NCBI GenBank assembly: GCA_963719025.1
Contig: CAVRBK010000053.1
Location: 1 to 64,000 of the forward strand
Length of the DNA stretch: 64,000 nt
From: Thiosocius sp963719025
GTDB lineage: Bacteria; Pseudomonadota; Gammaproteobacteria; Chromatiales; Chromatiaceae
Direction: 5' to 3'
The notes under the pieces: generated by a model
What the model saw: only the letters and a program-made list of their open reading frames with translations
Databases searched by the model: none
Told to the model about the DNA's origin: nothing
Shown: positions 10,161 through 18,740 of the stretch, one piece after another
Numbering within the stretch: the stretch's first letter is position 1
How the letters are laid out: each line of letters starts with the position of its first letter
Program-made: the position numbers and the translations under genes

Positions 10161-10655
10161 ATGAACAGCGTGTTGAAACTGTTTTCGTTGGCGGGGCTGC
10201 TGTTGCTGAGCGGTTGCGCGGGGCTGGGCGGCACGCGGGATACGGTGCGGGTCACGGTTTCCGATATCAAGGTGCTGGAGTCAACGGTTTTCGAACAGCT
10301 CTACCGGGTGCGGTTGCGCATCCAGAATCGCAGCGACACGCCACTCGCGCTGCGTGGTGGCAGTTTCGATCTGGCGATCAACGGCCGGGATTTCGGTTCC
10401 GGGGTCACCGACATGGCGGTCGAGGTGCCGGCGTATGCCGATGCCCAGATCGATGTCCGCATGGTCAGTACGGTGTTCGGGATGCTGCGCCTGTTCCAGG
10501 GCATGGCCGGCGGAGAGCGCAACGCGCTGACCTACGAGATAGCCGGACGTTTCGCGGTCGACGGTCGGCTTGGAGCCGTCAGCTTTCTTGAAGCCGGTGA
10601 ACTGGCCCTGCCTGCGGCCGCGAATACCACGGATGCACCGGCGGTGGATCGATGA
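10161..10655 (+). CDS. LEA14/WHy-domain lipoprotein, 164 aa
   Basis: The start at 10161 gives a classic lipoprotein signal peptide ending in LLLLSGC, with lipidation expected at the cysteine; the longer frame from 10044 would bury it. The mature part (VTVSDIKVLESTVFEQLYRVRLRIQNRSDTPLAL) is the late-embryogenesis-abundant type 2 beta-sandwich, with N-D-F-G-S-G-like turns and the downstream positive-inside strand pairs. In bacteria such proteins are small outer-membrane or periplasmic lipoproteins of unclear function. It is followed by a convergent gene on the other strand. Confidence 0.75.
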   Translation: MNSVLKLFSLAGLLLLSGCAGLGGTRDTVRVTVSDIKVLESTVFEQLYRVRLRIQNRSDTPLALRGGSFDLAINGRDFGSGVTDMAVEVPAYADAQIDVRMVSTVFGMLRLFQGMAGGERNALTYEIAGRFAVDGRLGAVSFLEAGELALPAAANTTDAPAVDR

Positions 10656-10676
10656 ATGCCGAGCCGAAGGGCGTGC

Positions 10677-10696
10677 GGCGCCATTGCTATGGCGCC
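10677..10696. terminator. perfect inverted repeat between convergent genes, probable bidirectional terminator
   Basis: GGCGCCAT at 10677-10684 and ATGGCGCC at 10689-10696 form a perfect 8-bp stem with loop TGCT, midway between convergent stops at 10655 and 10741. There is no strong T-tract on either side, so termination is likely but not certain. Confidence 0.45.
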
Positions 10697-10740
10697 TGAT
10701 GTGAACTGCCAATGGCGGCCCCGGAAACCGCTGCGGCCCA

Positions 10741-11919
10741 CTAGACGATACGGTGGCCGACGAACTTGCTCATGTCGTCGAGAATTGCCCCGCCGCGCCG
10801 GAAACCCAGGCCACAGGCCTCCCAAACGTAGAATACCCCGGCCTGGTAGTACTGGCCGGCGGCATCCTGCGGAAAGCTGGCGCGCTCCTGGTAGATCGCC
10901 TTGTGGTGTGCGTAGGGCCCCGTGGTCTCTTGCAGTATCGAGCCGTCTGCTGCCAGCAGCGCCATGTTTGCACCCTCGCGTCCGAAGACTTTCTTGCTGA
11001 CCTGCTCGATCCCCTGCAATGGCTCGAAGCTGCTGCGCAGCAGGAAGGGTGAATCCGCAAACATGTCGCACAACAGCGGCATCAAGCCCTTACTCTGGAA
11101 GAGCAGGGTGTAGGCCGGATTGAGTACGCGGGTGGTGGCGTGCCGACCGATCTTCTCGAGCATGCGTGTGAGCTCGAGTTCATCGGCCGCGATGTCTTCC
11201 CAGGGAAACAGCTTGAACCAGAAGTCGGCCAGTTGCTGGTCCTTGTTGAACACCCCTTCCTCGCCGCTGAAACCGGCCTCGTGCAGGAAGCAGAAATCGG
11301 TGAAGAAGCCGGCATCGTGGGCGATCTGCTGAAGGTAGCGGACGGTGCGTTCGTCTTCGGGCAGGTCGCTGGCGCTGGAAAACAGCAGCTTTTCACCGGC
11401 ATATCGCTCGGCGAACTCCTCGAGCGGCTTGTCGCCGGTGATCAGGCGCCTGAAGTTCTCCTGCAGCATCTCGTGCAGGTTGTTGAACTGGCCCGTCTCG
11501 TCCATGCCGTTGGCCTTGAGCAGGGCCCACTGGATGATCGATGTTTCAAACAGACTGGTCGGCGTGTCCGCATTGAACTCGATCAGCTTTATCGGCAGGC
11601 CGTCGAGTCCGCCGGCGAGGTCAAATCGTCCGTAGAGGTGGATTTCATCGCTGTTCCAGCTGTCTTCGATCAGGCCGACCAGGTTGCTGGGTATGCCCAG
11701 GTCGGCATAGCGCTGCTCATCGATAACACGCTGGGCCGCCTCGACGAACATGTCGTACAGGGCATTCGCGGCGGCGTAGTAGGCCTCGGCCTCAGGCTCG
11801 CTGACCGACACCAGTTCGCGGCTGATGTAACTGCTGCCGTCGGAATCGGTATGCCAGCTCATGCCGATTTCTTCCATCACCGCCTTGCTCAGCGGCTCGA
11901 TTGCCAGGGTGTCGATCAT
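10741..11919 (-). CDS. glutathionylspermidine synthase-like ATP-grasp protein (YgiC/YjfC family), 392 aa
   Basis: The protein belongs to the glutathionylspermidine synthase pre-ATP-grasp family: IEDSWNSDEIHLYGRFDLA and L-I-E-F-N-A-D-T-P-T-S near 95-125, and a C-terminal F-G-R-E-G-A-N segment. Family members YgiC and YjfC of E. coli are peptide-ligase-like enzymes whose substrates are not settled. The 392-residue length fits the stand-alone ligase without an amidase domain. It follows the UPF0323 lipoprotein gene by only three bases on the same strand, so the two are almost surely co-transcribed, mirroring the ygiB-ygiC pairing. Confidence 0.85.
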   Translation of the reverse strand: MIDTLAIEPLSKAVMEEIGMSWHTDSDGSSYISRELVSVSEPEAEAYYAAANALYDMFVEAAQRVIDEQRYADLGIPSNLVGLIEDSWNSDEIHLYGRFDLAGGLDGLPIKLIEFNADTPTSLFETSIIQWALLKANGMDETGQFNNLHEMLQENFRRLITGDKPLEEFAERYAGEKLLFSSASDLPEDERTVRYLQQIAHDAGFFTDFCFLHEAGFSGEEGVFNKDQQLADFWFKLFPWEDIAADELELTRMLEKIGRHATTRVLNPAYTLLFQSKGLMPLLCDMFADSPFLLRSSFEPLQGIEQVSKKVFGREGANMALLAADGSILQETTGPYAHHKAIYQERASFPQDAAGQYYQAGVFYVWEACGLGFRRGGAILDDMSKFVGHRIV

Positions 11920-11922
11920 CGC

Positions 11923-12555
11923 TCAGCCGCCAAAAGAACCAAAACCGCCGCCGCTGGCAGGACGCCCGCCGCTGCCGCCAAAGAAGCCGCTACGGGGCTT
12001 TGTATTGGTTTTGCTGCTGGCGTTGCGGTTGGCAGGTTGCGAGATGGCCGCCGTGGGGCGTCCTCCGCCGTAGTTCGACTGGGTGCGCTGATAGTTGCTG
12101 TTCGACATCAGCCGGTTTGCCAGCATGCCGCCGATCAGCGATCCGGCCGCCGCGGCCAACAGGGTCTCGCCGAGCGAAAGTCCGCCGGCGTGCATTGCCG
12201 GGTCTTCGGTAAGGCGAGAGGTGCCGGATTCGACGCGCGCGGCCTCTTCCGCGGCGATCTGCTTGAGTTCGGTCTCCGACAGAAAGCGCTCGGTGCCGTC
12301 GGGCAGGCGCAGGATGGCGCGGGTCGGTCCCTCTGTTGGGTGCTTTTCAACCAGGCGGTAGGTGTCGGGCGCTGTACCGGTCTGCTCGACCACGAGGAAG
12401 AAACTCTGGGTCTGATTGCTGGCCTGATCGGCGTTGAAGCCACTCATGTTGGGCGGTTGCGGTCCCTGGTCGCTGCAGCCCTGCAGGCTGGCGATTACGC
12501 TCAGGCCAAGACTGCCGGCGATGGAGTAAGACAGGGCCTTTTTGATATGACGCAT
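11923..12555 (-). CDS. UPF0323 family lipoprotein, 210 aa
   Basis: The N-terminus (MRHIKKALSYSIAGSLGLS, then IASLQGCS) is a lipoprotein signal with a cysteine near residue 27. The mature part has the UPF0323 pattern: FLVVEQTGT, LPDGTERFLSETEL, then GGLSLGETLLAAAAGSLIGG, a glycine-zipper-like hydrophobic stretch. The tail is rich in Asn, Ser and Gly and ends in SGFFGGSGGRP and FGSFGG. The family is uncharacterised; the tail resembles YgiB-type lipoproteins that also neighbour an ATP-grasp ligase. The gene begins the two-gene operon with the glutathionylspermidine-synthase-like protein. Confidence 0.8.
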   Translation of the reverse strand: MRHIKKALSYSIAGSLGLSVIASLQGCSDQGPQPPNMSGFNADQASNQTQSFFLVVEQTGTAPDTYRLVEKHPTEGPTRAILRLPDGTERFLSETELKQIAAEEAARVESGTSRLTEDPAMHAGGLSLGETLLAAAAGSLIGGMLANRLMSNSNYQRTQSNYGGGRPTAAISQPANRNASSKTNTKPRSGFFGGSGGRPASGGGFGSFGG

Positions 12556-12632
12556 GGGGTTTTCCCCGTTGTTCTCTGGCGGACGCGGATTGTACGTGAT
12601 CTTTTGCCGTTATTACCGGGTGCGCATTACTC

Positions 12633-12661
12633 TTACCCAGCTGGCCTGTTTGCGGCATAAT
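12633..12661 (+). promoter_or_regulatory. probable sigma70 promoter for the SRP RNA gene
   Basis: TTACCC at 12633-12638 and CATAAT at 12656-12661 are separated by 17 bases and place a start site at about 12668, next to the predicted RNA 5' end at 12674. The -35 matches consensus in only about half its positions, so this is a moderate call. Confidence 0.4.
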
Positions 12662-12673
12662 AAGAGGTTCAGT

Positions 12674-12781
12674 GGTGGCCTCGTTGGTCTCCCGCGACAA
12701 TAGACTGCGAATCCGGTCAGGCCTGGAAGGGAGCAGCCGCAGCAGTTGACTTGTGCGCCGGGAATCGCTGGCGGGGCCGCC
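12674..12781 (+). ncRNA. ffs: 4.5S signal recognition particle RNA
   Basis: The conserved apical signature GGTCAGGCCTGGAAGGGAG then CAGCC at 12715-12738 is the Ffh-binding hairpin of bacterial SRP RNA. The ends pair perfectly: GGTGGCCTC at 12674-12682 with GGGGCCGCC at 12773-12781 (including G-U pairs). The inner arms (TTGGTCTCCCGC and GCGCCGGGAATCGCTGG) match the E. coli layout. The length, about 108 nt, is right. It directs ribosomes making membrane proteins to FtsY. Its position just before dnaX is shared by many gammaproteobacteria. Confidence 0.93.
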
Positions 12782-12916
12782 GCCTTATTCCTCGGGTCTT
12801 TCCCGGTCTTTCCCCGTTCCGGCTTCGTGGGCATTGCCGCGATCGTCAGGGTTCGCCAGGCTGCGCGCAGTCGGGTTAGACTTCAAAGCTTGTTCCGTCG
12901 AAGCAAACCGGTCTCG

Positions 12917-14557
12917 ATGTCATACCAGGTACTCGCCCGAAAATGGCGCCCACGCAGCTTTGCCGAGATGGTCGGCCAGGAACACGTGGTGCGTGCGCTC
13001 AGCAATGCCCTGGACAATGACCGGCTGCATCACGCCTACCTGTTCACCGGCACTCGCGGGGTCGGTAAGACCACATTGGCACGGATTCTGTCCAAATCGC
13101 TGAATTGCGAGACCGGCGTCAGCGCCACGCCTTGCGGTGAATGCAGTATCTGTCGCGAAATCGACGAGGGGCGCTTCGTCGATCTGCTGGAGGTGGATGC
13201 GGCCTCCAAGACCGGTGTCGACGATACCCGGGAACTGCTCGACAACGTGCCGTATGCGCCGGTGCGTGGTCGCTACAAGGTGTACCTGATCGACGAGGTG
13301 CACATGTTTTCGGGGCACAGTTTCAACGCCCTGCTGAAGACTCTCGAAGAGCCGCCGCCGCACGTCAAGTTCCTGCTGGCGACCACCGATCCGCAGAAAG
13401 TGCCGGTGACGGTGCTGTCGCGTTGCCTGCAGTTCAATCTCAAACGTCTGCCGGTCGAACAGATCGAGGGGCAGTTCCGGCACATCCTGGATGCCGAGCA
13501 GGTCAGCTACGAGGCGCCGGCGTTGAGCGTGATGGCGCGCGCCGCCGATGGCAGCATGCGTGATGGCCTGAGCCTGCTGGATCAGGCGATCGCCTTTGGC
13601 GGTGGGGCAGTGGCGACAAGCGAGGTTCGCGCGATGCTCGGCGTGGTGGCGACCGAACGCCTGCCGGACCTTATCGCGGCAGTCCACCAGGGGCAGGCGG
13701 CGGTGGCGATGGCCGAGATCGAGGCGATGGCCGAGTACGCACCGGATTTTGCCGGGATGTTGCGTGAGGTGGTGACCCTGCTGCATCGCGTCGCGGTGGT
13801 CCAGCAGGTGCCGGATGCCGCGCAGGCAGGCTGGGGCGACCTTGAGCGGCTGCAGGGCCTGGCGGCGGAGATACCGGCCGAGCAGGTACAGTTGTATTAC
13901 CAGATCGCACTTGTCGGACAGCGCGATCTGCCGCTGGCGCCGGATGCGCGCAGTGGCTTTGAAATGGTGTTGCTGCGCATGCTGGCGTTTCGTCCGGACA
14001 CCGGCGAAATAGAGCAGGGATACGGCGCTCCGCGCTCGCCTGCTGTGAAGACCCGGGCGCACGAAGCGCTGCCCGCTGAGCGCGCGCGCGCAAAGGATCT
14101 GCCGGTTGATACGCCGACACCGGTTGTTGAAGCGCCCGAGCAGGCAGCGCCGGCCAAGCCACCGGCGCCGGCCGCCGACCTCGGCGACTGGGCCGGGTTC
14201 GTAGCCGCCCTGCGGCTCAAGGGCATGGCGGCGCAACTGGCCGGTAACTGCGTGGTAAAAGGCTGGGACGGCAAACATCTCGACCTGCGAGTCGATCCAT
14301 CGTGCAGCAGCATGGTAGGGACGCTCGCCGAACAGCGACTGCAGGAGGCCATTGCGGCCCACCTTGGGCACGACATGGGCCTCAGGCTGGAGGCGGCGGC
14401 CGGTGATGAAGAGACGCCGGCACAGCGGGCGGCGCGCGATGCGCAGGCCCGCCAGGCGGCAACCGAGGAAGATATCGCGAATGATCCGCTGGTACTGGCG
14501 GTGAAAGAAACGTTTGATGCGGAGATCGTGCCGGATTCGATCCGTCGCATCGATTAG
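12917..14557 (+). CDS. dnaX: DNA polymerase III subunit tau (clamp loader), 546 aa
   Basis: The start at 12917 gives the family N-terminus MSYQVLARKWRPRSF; the frame upstream overlaps ffs and is not coding. Walker A GTRGVGKTT, a zinc-binding four-cysteine module (C-N-C, then C-GEC-SIC), Walker B LIDEVHM and sensor TTDPQKVP are all present. The C-terminal third holds a proline-rich linker and a DnaE-binding domain. At 546 residues it is shorter than E. coli tau (643). I see no A6G slippery run, so there is no sign of a programmed gamma product. It is followed by ybaB and recR in the standard order. Confidence 0.95.
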   Translation: MSYQVLARKWRPRSFAEMVGQEHVVRALSNALDNDRLHHAYLFTGTRGVGKTTLARILSKSLNCETGVSATPCGECSICREIDEGRFVDLLEVDAASKTGVDDTRELLDNVPYAPVRGRYKVYLIDEVHMFSGHSFNALLKTLEEPPPHVKFLLATTDPQKVPVTVLSRCLQFNLKRLPVEQIEGQFRHILDAEQVSYEAPALSVMARAADGSMRDGLSLLDQAIAFGGGAVATSEVRAMLGVVATERLPDLIAAVHQGQAAVAMAEIEAMAEYAPDFAGMLREVVTLLHRVAVVQQVPDAAQAGWGDLERLQGLAAEIPAEQVQLYYQIALVGQRDLPLAPDARSGFEMVLLRMLAFRPDTGEIEQGYGAPRSPAVKTRAHEALPAERARAKDLPVDTPTPVVEAPEQAAPAKPPAPAADLGDWAGFVAALRLKGMAAQLAGNCVVKGWDGKHLDLRVDPSCSSMVGTLAEQRLQEAIAAHLGHDMGLRLEAAAGDEETPAQRAARDAQARQAATEEDIANDPLVLAVKETFDAEIVPDSIRRID

Positions 14558-14578
14558 GCAGACAAGAGGGTTGGAGAT

Positions 14579-14902
14579 ATGAAAGGACCAATGGGAAATC
14601 TGATGCGCCAGGCGCAGAAGATGCAGGAAGATCTGCAGAAAGCGCAGGAAGAGATGGCGAATGCCGAGGTCACGGGAGAATCCGGTGGCGGGCTGGTGAA
14701 GATCACGATGAACGGGCGGCACGAGGTCCGCCGGGTCGAGATCGACGACAGCCTGGTCGGCGACGACAAGGAGATGCTCGAGGACCTGATCGCGGCGGCA
14801 TGCAACGATGCGGCACACCGTATCGATGCGACCACGAAGGAGCGCATGGCCGGGGTGACCGCGGGCCTGAACCTTCCGCCCGGCATGAAACTGCCGTTCT
14901 GA
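14579..14902 (+). CDS. ybaB: nucleoid-associated protein YbaB/EbfC, 107 aa
   Basis: A small DNA-binding dimer encoded between dnaX and recR, as in E. coli. It has the family pattern: MKGPMGNLMRQAQKMQEDLQ coiled N-terminus, then GGGLVKITMNGRHEV and VEIDDSLVGDDKEMLEDL, ending in LPPGMKLPF. The length of 107 residues matches. It starts 21 bases after dnaX with GAG-rich upstream sequence, so the three genes form one operon. Confidence 0.93.
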   Translation: MKGPMGNLMRQAQKMQEDLQKAQEEMANAEVTGESGGGLVKITMNGRHEVRRVEIDDSLVGDDKEMLEDLIAAACNDAAHRIDATTKERMAGVTAGLNLPPGMKLPF

Positions 14903-14921
14903 GTGCCTGGAAGCCCCAGCC

Positions 14922-15518
14922 ATGCCTGAGAAGCCGCTGCTCACCGAGCTGATCGACAGCCTGCGCTGCCTGCCCGGCGTCGGCCCGAAATCTGCGCAGC
15001 GCATGGCCTTTCACATCCTGCAGCGTGATCGAGCCGGTGGCGCCAGGCTGGCGGCGGTGCTGGCCGAGGCGGTGCAGTCGATTGGCCACTGCCGGCTGTG
15101 TCGCACCCTGACCGAAGACGACGTCTGCACCCTGTGCAGCAACAGCGGACGTGACGACCGGGTCTTGTGTGTGGTCGAGAACCCCTCGGACGTTTTGGCG
15201 CTGGAACAGGCAACCGGGTTTCGTGGTCGCTATTTCGTACTGGGCGGCCGCCTGTCGCCGCTGGATGGGATCGGACCGGCGGAACTGGGGATCGGCCAAC
15301 TGAGGCAGCGTCTTGACGAACTGCGCCCCGAAGAGCTGATTCTGGCGACCACGACGACCGTGGAGGGTGAGGCCACCGCGCACTATGTCAGCGAACTGGC
15401 GAGTGAACGGGGTATCCCCAGTTCGCGCATTGCCCATGGCGTCCCCTTGGGCGGCGAACTGGAGTTTGTCGATGGCGGCACGCTGGCCCACGCCTTCGCC
15501 GGGCGGCAACGGGTTTGA
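14922..15518 (+). CDS. recR: recombination mediator RecR, 198 aa
   Basis: RecR acts with RecO/RecF to load RecA at gaps. Visible features are the helix-hairpin-helix (LRCLPGVGPKSAQRMAFHIL) near residue 15, the four-cysteine zinc finger (CRLCRTLTEDDVCTLC) near 57-72, and the Toprim domain with VVENPSDVLALE and a GRLSPLDGIGP loop. The length of 198 residues is standard. It ends the dnaX-ybaB-recR operon. Confidence 0.95.
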   Translation: MPEKPLLTELIDSLRCLPGVGPKSAQRMAFHILQRDRAGGARLAAVLAEAVQSIGHCRLCRTLTEDDVCTLCSNSGRDDRVLCVVENPSDVLALEQATGFRGRYFVLGGRLSPLDGIGPAELGIGQLRQRLDELRPEELILATTTTVEGEATAHYVSELASERGIPSSRIAHGVPLGGELEFVDGGTLAHAFAGRQRV

Positions 15519-15573
15519 ATCGGCCGAGTCGATCGCGCCGATGAATATCAACGAAACGAACGGAACCCAGTCA

Positions 15574-15919
15574 ATGGACGATTGTATTTTTTGCAGGATT
15601 GCCGCCGGTGACATCCCCGCGGAGTTGATTTACGAAGATGAACTCGTGGTCGGGTTTCGCGATCTGAATCCGCAGGCGCCTACGCATGCCCTGGTGATTC
15701 CGCGCAAACACATCGCCACGCTGAACGATTTGACTGCCGACGACGAGACAATCGTCGGTCGTATGGTCGGACGCGGCGCGTCAGGTTGCACGCCAGGAAG
15801 GTCTCGATGAGGCCGGTTACCGCACCGTGATGAATTGCAACGAGGCAGGTGGCCAGACCGTTTTTCATATCCACCTGCATCTCCTGGGTGGCCGTATGAT
15901 GCATTGGCCGCCGGGTTAA
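15574..15919 (+). CDS. hinT: HIT-family purine nucleoside phosphoramidase (HinT), frameshifted once
   Basis: MDDCIFCRIAAGDIPAE begins a typical HinT. The central strand ATHALVIPRKHIATLND is intact. Near 15772 an extra base (GGA-C-GCG) breaks the frame; after correction the protein continues AARQVARQEGLDEAGYRTV and ends with the catalytic histidine triad HIHLHLLGGR, stopping at 15917-15919. Corrected length is about 114 residues, normal for HinT, which hydrolyses AMP-lysine and adenosine phosphoramidates. ATG 15574 is preferred to the in-frame ATG at 15541 because it matches family N-termini. Confidence 0.85.
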
Positions 15920-16006
15920 TTGATAATAAAAACAAAGTAATATGTACGTTAATTGATGTTGATTGGGTAATTTATTGGTTCGGCGGGGGAACCTGGCGGC
16001 TTGTGA
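15920..16006. other. AT-rich intergenic stretch
   Basis: This stretch is strikingly AT-rich compared with its surroundings (TTGATAATAAAAACAAAG, then repeated TTGATGTTGATT). It probably contains the promoter of the next small gene; TATACT at 16012-16017 is a possible -10 box, but I find no matching -35, so no promoter is called. Confidence 0.35.
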
Positions 16007-16369
16007 TTGTCTATACTTATAAGTCGCCTCGAACTTTCTGCCATATCACCAGCAGTGAATATAACGCCGGCATTGCCCAATCCGTATCAGCCGCCTGGTC
16101 AGCAGGAGAGGACGGTTGTAGGTGCGGTTCAGGCACCGAACCGTGCCCGCAATGCGGCCGATGAGGAAGAGCGCCAGCGCAAACAGGCCCCCGCAGCCGA
16201 TCCCGCCGGGCGTGAGCAGATGGCGGCAAGGGCCGGCGCCCTGGTCCAGCCGCACGACCCCGCGTTGACGACGAAGGCCAACCGCGCGATGGCGTCCTAT
16301 GCGCAGGTTGCTGATGACAATGAGCGCAGCGGGCTGCAGGATTTGCTCGGGTTCGATGCTTACGCCTGA
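16007..16369 (+). CDS. small hypothetical protein, up to 120 aa, start uncertain
   Basis: The frame starts with TTG at 16007, and a GTG at 16055 is an alternative; neither has a strong ribosome binding site. The product is hydrophilic: a proline-rich N-terminus (ITPALPNPYQPPGQQER), an Ala/Gln/Arg-rich middle and a conserved-looking C-terminus (ALTTKANRAMASYAQV, then LLGFDAYA). Proteins ending in a helix with A-x-x-A-Y-x-x-V and a short tail x-G-x-D-x-Y-A recur in gammaproteobacteria without assigned function. There are no membrane segments. Confidence 0.5.
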   Translation: MSILISRLELSAISPAVNITPALPNPYQPPGQQERTVVGAVQAPNRARNAADEEERQRKQAPAADPAGREQMAARAGALVQPHDPALTTKANRAMASYAQVADDNERSGLQDLLGFDAYA

Positions 16370-16463
16370 CTGGCTTTGCTGTCGGCCGTCCGCCCTGCCA
16401 TACAAGCGACCACGGAAATAGGCCATACTTGCAACATTAACTTGCAGAGTTGTTCATACCCAC

Positions 16464-18656
16464 ATGGAACCTGACAATATGTTGTCCACGGAAGCCGAAA
16501 GTGGCGTCGAAACCGACGCCATCGGAACGATTGATCTCGATGATCCGTCGCTTTACCTCAATCGCGAATTGACCTGGCTGGCCTTCAACCGGCGGGTGCT
16601 GGCCGAGGCAGAGGATGCGCGCAATCCGCTGCTCGAGCGGGTCAAGTTTATGGCGATCGTCAGTGCGAACCTCGATGAGTTTTTCATGAAACGCGTCGGC
16701 GGTCTGAAGCAGCAACTGGGTGCCGGGTTGACCATGAAGACGGTCGACGGGCGCACGCCGCGGGAGCAGATTTCCGCGTGTTACGAGGTCGTGCGCGAGC
16801 AGGAGGCGGCGCAGCATGAGATTTTTCAGCAACTGCGTCGGGAGCTTAGCGAGCACGAGATCGAGATTCTCAGTTATGACCGCCTGGGGCGCGATGACGT
16901 CGAGTATCTGCGTGGCCATTTTCACGACAATGTGTTCCCGCTACTGACGCCGCAGTCGATCGACCCGGCCCACCCGTTTCCGTTTATCTCCAACCACTCG
17001 CTCAACCTGCTGGTGCAGACACGCTTCCCCAACAAGTCGCGTCGCACATCCCTGGCGCGGATCAAAATCCCGACCAGCGAACATGTGCGGCGGTTCATCC
17101 AGCTGCCCGACCGCAACCAGTTTGTCGCGTTGGAAGAGGTGGTTCGCAATAACCTGGACATGCTGATGCCCGAGATGGATGTCGTCAGTGTCTACATCTT
17201 CCGGGTTACCCGGAACGCCAATACCGAACGCAATGAGGAACATGCCGACGATCTGTTGTCGATGATCGAATCGGAACTGCGTGATCGCCGCTTTGCGCCG
17301 ATTGTCCGCCTGCAGATCCAGGGGGATATGGACGAAAGCAGTCGCGGCATGCTGGCCGCCGAGCTGGGTCTGGACGAACGTGAGGATGTTTTCAATGCAG
17401 GGGGGGACATGCTCGCCATGCGCGACTTGTTTCAACTGGTCGGCCTCGATTTCCCTGAGTTGCACGACGAGCCCTTTCAGCCGATAGATCATCCCGGCCT
17501 GACCGATGGCACCAATATCTTTCACGTGATTCGCGAGCGCGGACCGTTTCTGCTGCAGCATCCGTACGAGTCGTTTGGTACCTCGGTTGAGCGTTTCCTC
17601 AAGGAAGCGGCATACGATCCCAAGGTGCGCGCGATCAAGATGACCCTGTATCGCACCTCGAGTGATACCAAGGTCGTCGATCACCTGATCAACGCGGCGC
17701 GCAACGGCAAGCAGGTTGCGGTGGTGGTCGAGTTGAAGGCGCGTTTTGACGAGGCAGCGAACATCCGCTGGGCGGCACGCATGGAAGAATCGGGTATCCA
17801 CGTCACCTATGGTGTGGTTGGCCTGAAGACCCACTCGAAGATTGTGCTGGTGGTGCGCAATGACTACAACGGTCTGAAACGCTACCTGCATATCGGTACC
17901 GGCAACTACCATGCGGGCACCGCCCGTCTGTACTCGGATCTCGGGATCCTGACCAACGATCCGGACCTGGGACGCGACGCGACCGAACTGTTCAATTACC
18001 TCACTACCGGGTACACGCCGGAGCGTTTTTACCGCAAGTTGTTGCCGGCACCCAAGGTGCTCAAGGCCGCATTACTGGCCCGAATCGAGCGCGAGCGTGC
18101 GCAGCACAGTGAGGCCAGCCCCGGCCTGATCCAGATGAAGATGAATGCCCTGGAGGACGCGGATATCACGCGCGCACTCTACGAGGCATCACGTGATGGT
18201 GTCCGGGTCGATCTGATCGTGCGCGATACCTGTCGCTTCCGTCCCGGTATTGTGGGCGTTTCGGAGAGCGCGCGGGTTATCAGCATCGTCGGACGCTTTC
18301 TTGAGCACACGCGGATCTATTACTTCCAGAATGGCGGTGACGAGGAATATTTCATCGGGTCGGCCGATTGCATGAAGCGGAACCTGGAATCGCGCGTCGA
18401 AGTGGTCACGCCGGTGATCGGTGATGCGTTGCGGGCCGAACTGCGGGGCATGCTGGACGGCCAGCTCAACGACCACCGCAACGGCTGGGAAATGCAGTCG
18501 GACGGCAGTTATGTGCGGCGCACGCCACGCGATGAGAGCGAGGAGAAGGGCTCCCAGCAGCGCATGATGGAGAGCGCCATGCAGCGTGCCAAAGAGGCCG
18601 CGCGCTACCAGCGTGGCAAAGGGCGACGGCATGTCGCAGGCCGCAATTTGCGTTGA
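16464..18656 (+). CDS. ppk1: polyphosphate kinase 1, 730 aa
   Basis: Ppk1 reversibly makes polyphosphate from ATP. The N domain begins YLNRELTWLAFNRRVL and contains NLDEFFMKRVGGLK. The head domain and two phospholipase-D-like catalytic domains follow. The autophosphorylated histidine lies in the HIGTGNYH segment, and IRDTCRFRPG and YFIGSADCMKRNLESRVE are typical of the C2 domain. Length is usual (about 690-740). The gene stands alone with its own terminator downstream. Polyphosphate storage is common in sulfur-oxidizing gammaproteobacteria. Confidence 0.96.
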   Translation: MEPDNMLSTEAESGVETDAIGTIDLDDPSLYLNRELTWLAFNRRVLAEAEDARNPLLERVKFMAIVSANLDEFFMKRVGGLKQQLGAGLTMKTVDGRTPREQISACYEVVREQEAAQHEIFQQLRRELSEHEIEILSYDRLGRDDVEYLRGHFHDNVFPLLTPQSIDPAHPFPFISNHSLNLLVQTRFPNKSRRTSLARIKIPTSEHVRRFIQLPDRNQFVALEEVVRNNLDMLMPEMDVVSVYIFRVTRNANTERNEEHADDLLSMIESELRDRRFAPIVRLQIQGDMDESSRGMLAAELGLDEREDVFNAGGDMLAMRDLFQLVGLDFPELHDEPFQPIDHPGLTDGTNIFHVIRERGPFLLQHPYESFGTSVERFLKEAAYDPKVRAIKMTLYRTSSDTKVVDHLINAARNGKQVAVVVELKARFDEAANIRWAARMEESGIHVTYGVVGLKTHSKIVLVVRNDYNGLKRYLHIGTGNYHAGTARLYSDLGILTNDPDLGRDATELFNYLTTGYTPERFYRKLLPAPKVLKAALLARIERERAQHSEASPGLIQMKMNALEDADITRALYEASRDGVRVDLIVRDTCRFRPGIVGVSESARVISIVGRFLEHTRIYYFQNGGDEEYFIGSADCMKRNLESRVEVVTPVIGDALRAELRGMLDGQLNDHRNGWEMQSDGSYVRRTPRDESEEKGSQQRMMESAMQRAKEAARYQRGKGRRHVAGRNLR

Positions 18657-18672
18657 GTCTCCTTTCCACGGG

Positions 18673-18698
18673 GCGGGGCAGGTGCGCCTGCCCCGCCA
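18673..18698 (+). terminator. terminator hairpin after ppk1
   Basis: GGCGGGGCAGG at 18673-18683 and CCTGCCCCGCC at 18688-18698 form a perfect 11-bp GC stem with loop TGCG. A T-run (TGTTTTTAT) follows about nine bases later, at 18708-18715. Confidence 0.65.
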
Positions 18699-18740
18699 GG
18701 CGTGCTGTTTTTATCAAAAAATAATTTGCCGGGTGCCGCT

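Noticed and set aside
12917..14557. Programmed frameshift producing gamma subunit from dnaX
   Set aside because: No A-run slippery heptamer of the A6G type was found in the gene.
12920..15004. 694-residue open frame on the minus strand opposite dnaX, ybaB and recR
   Set aside because: It is an antisense shadow of three well-identified genes, is rich in His and Arg as expected for reverse frames of GC-rich coding DNA, and has no domain motifs.
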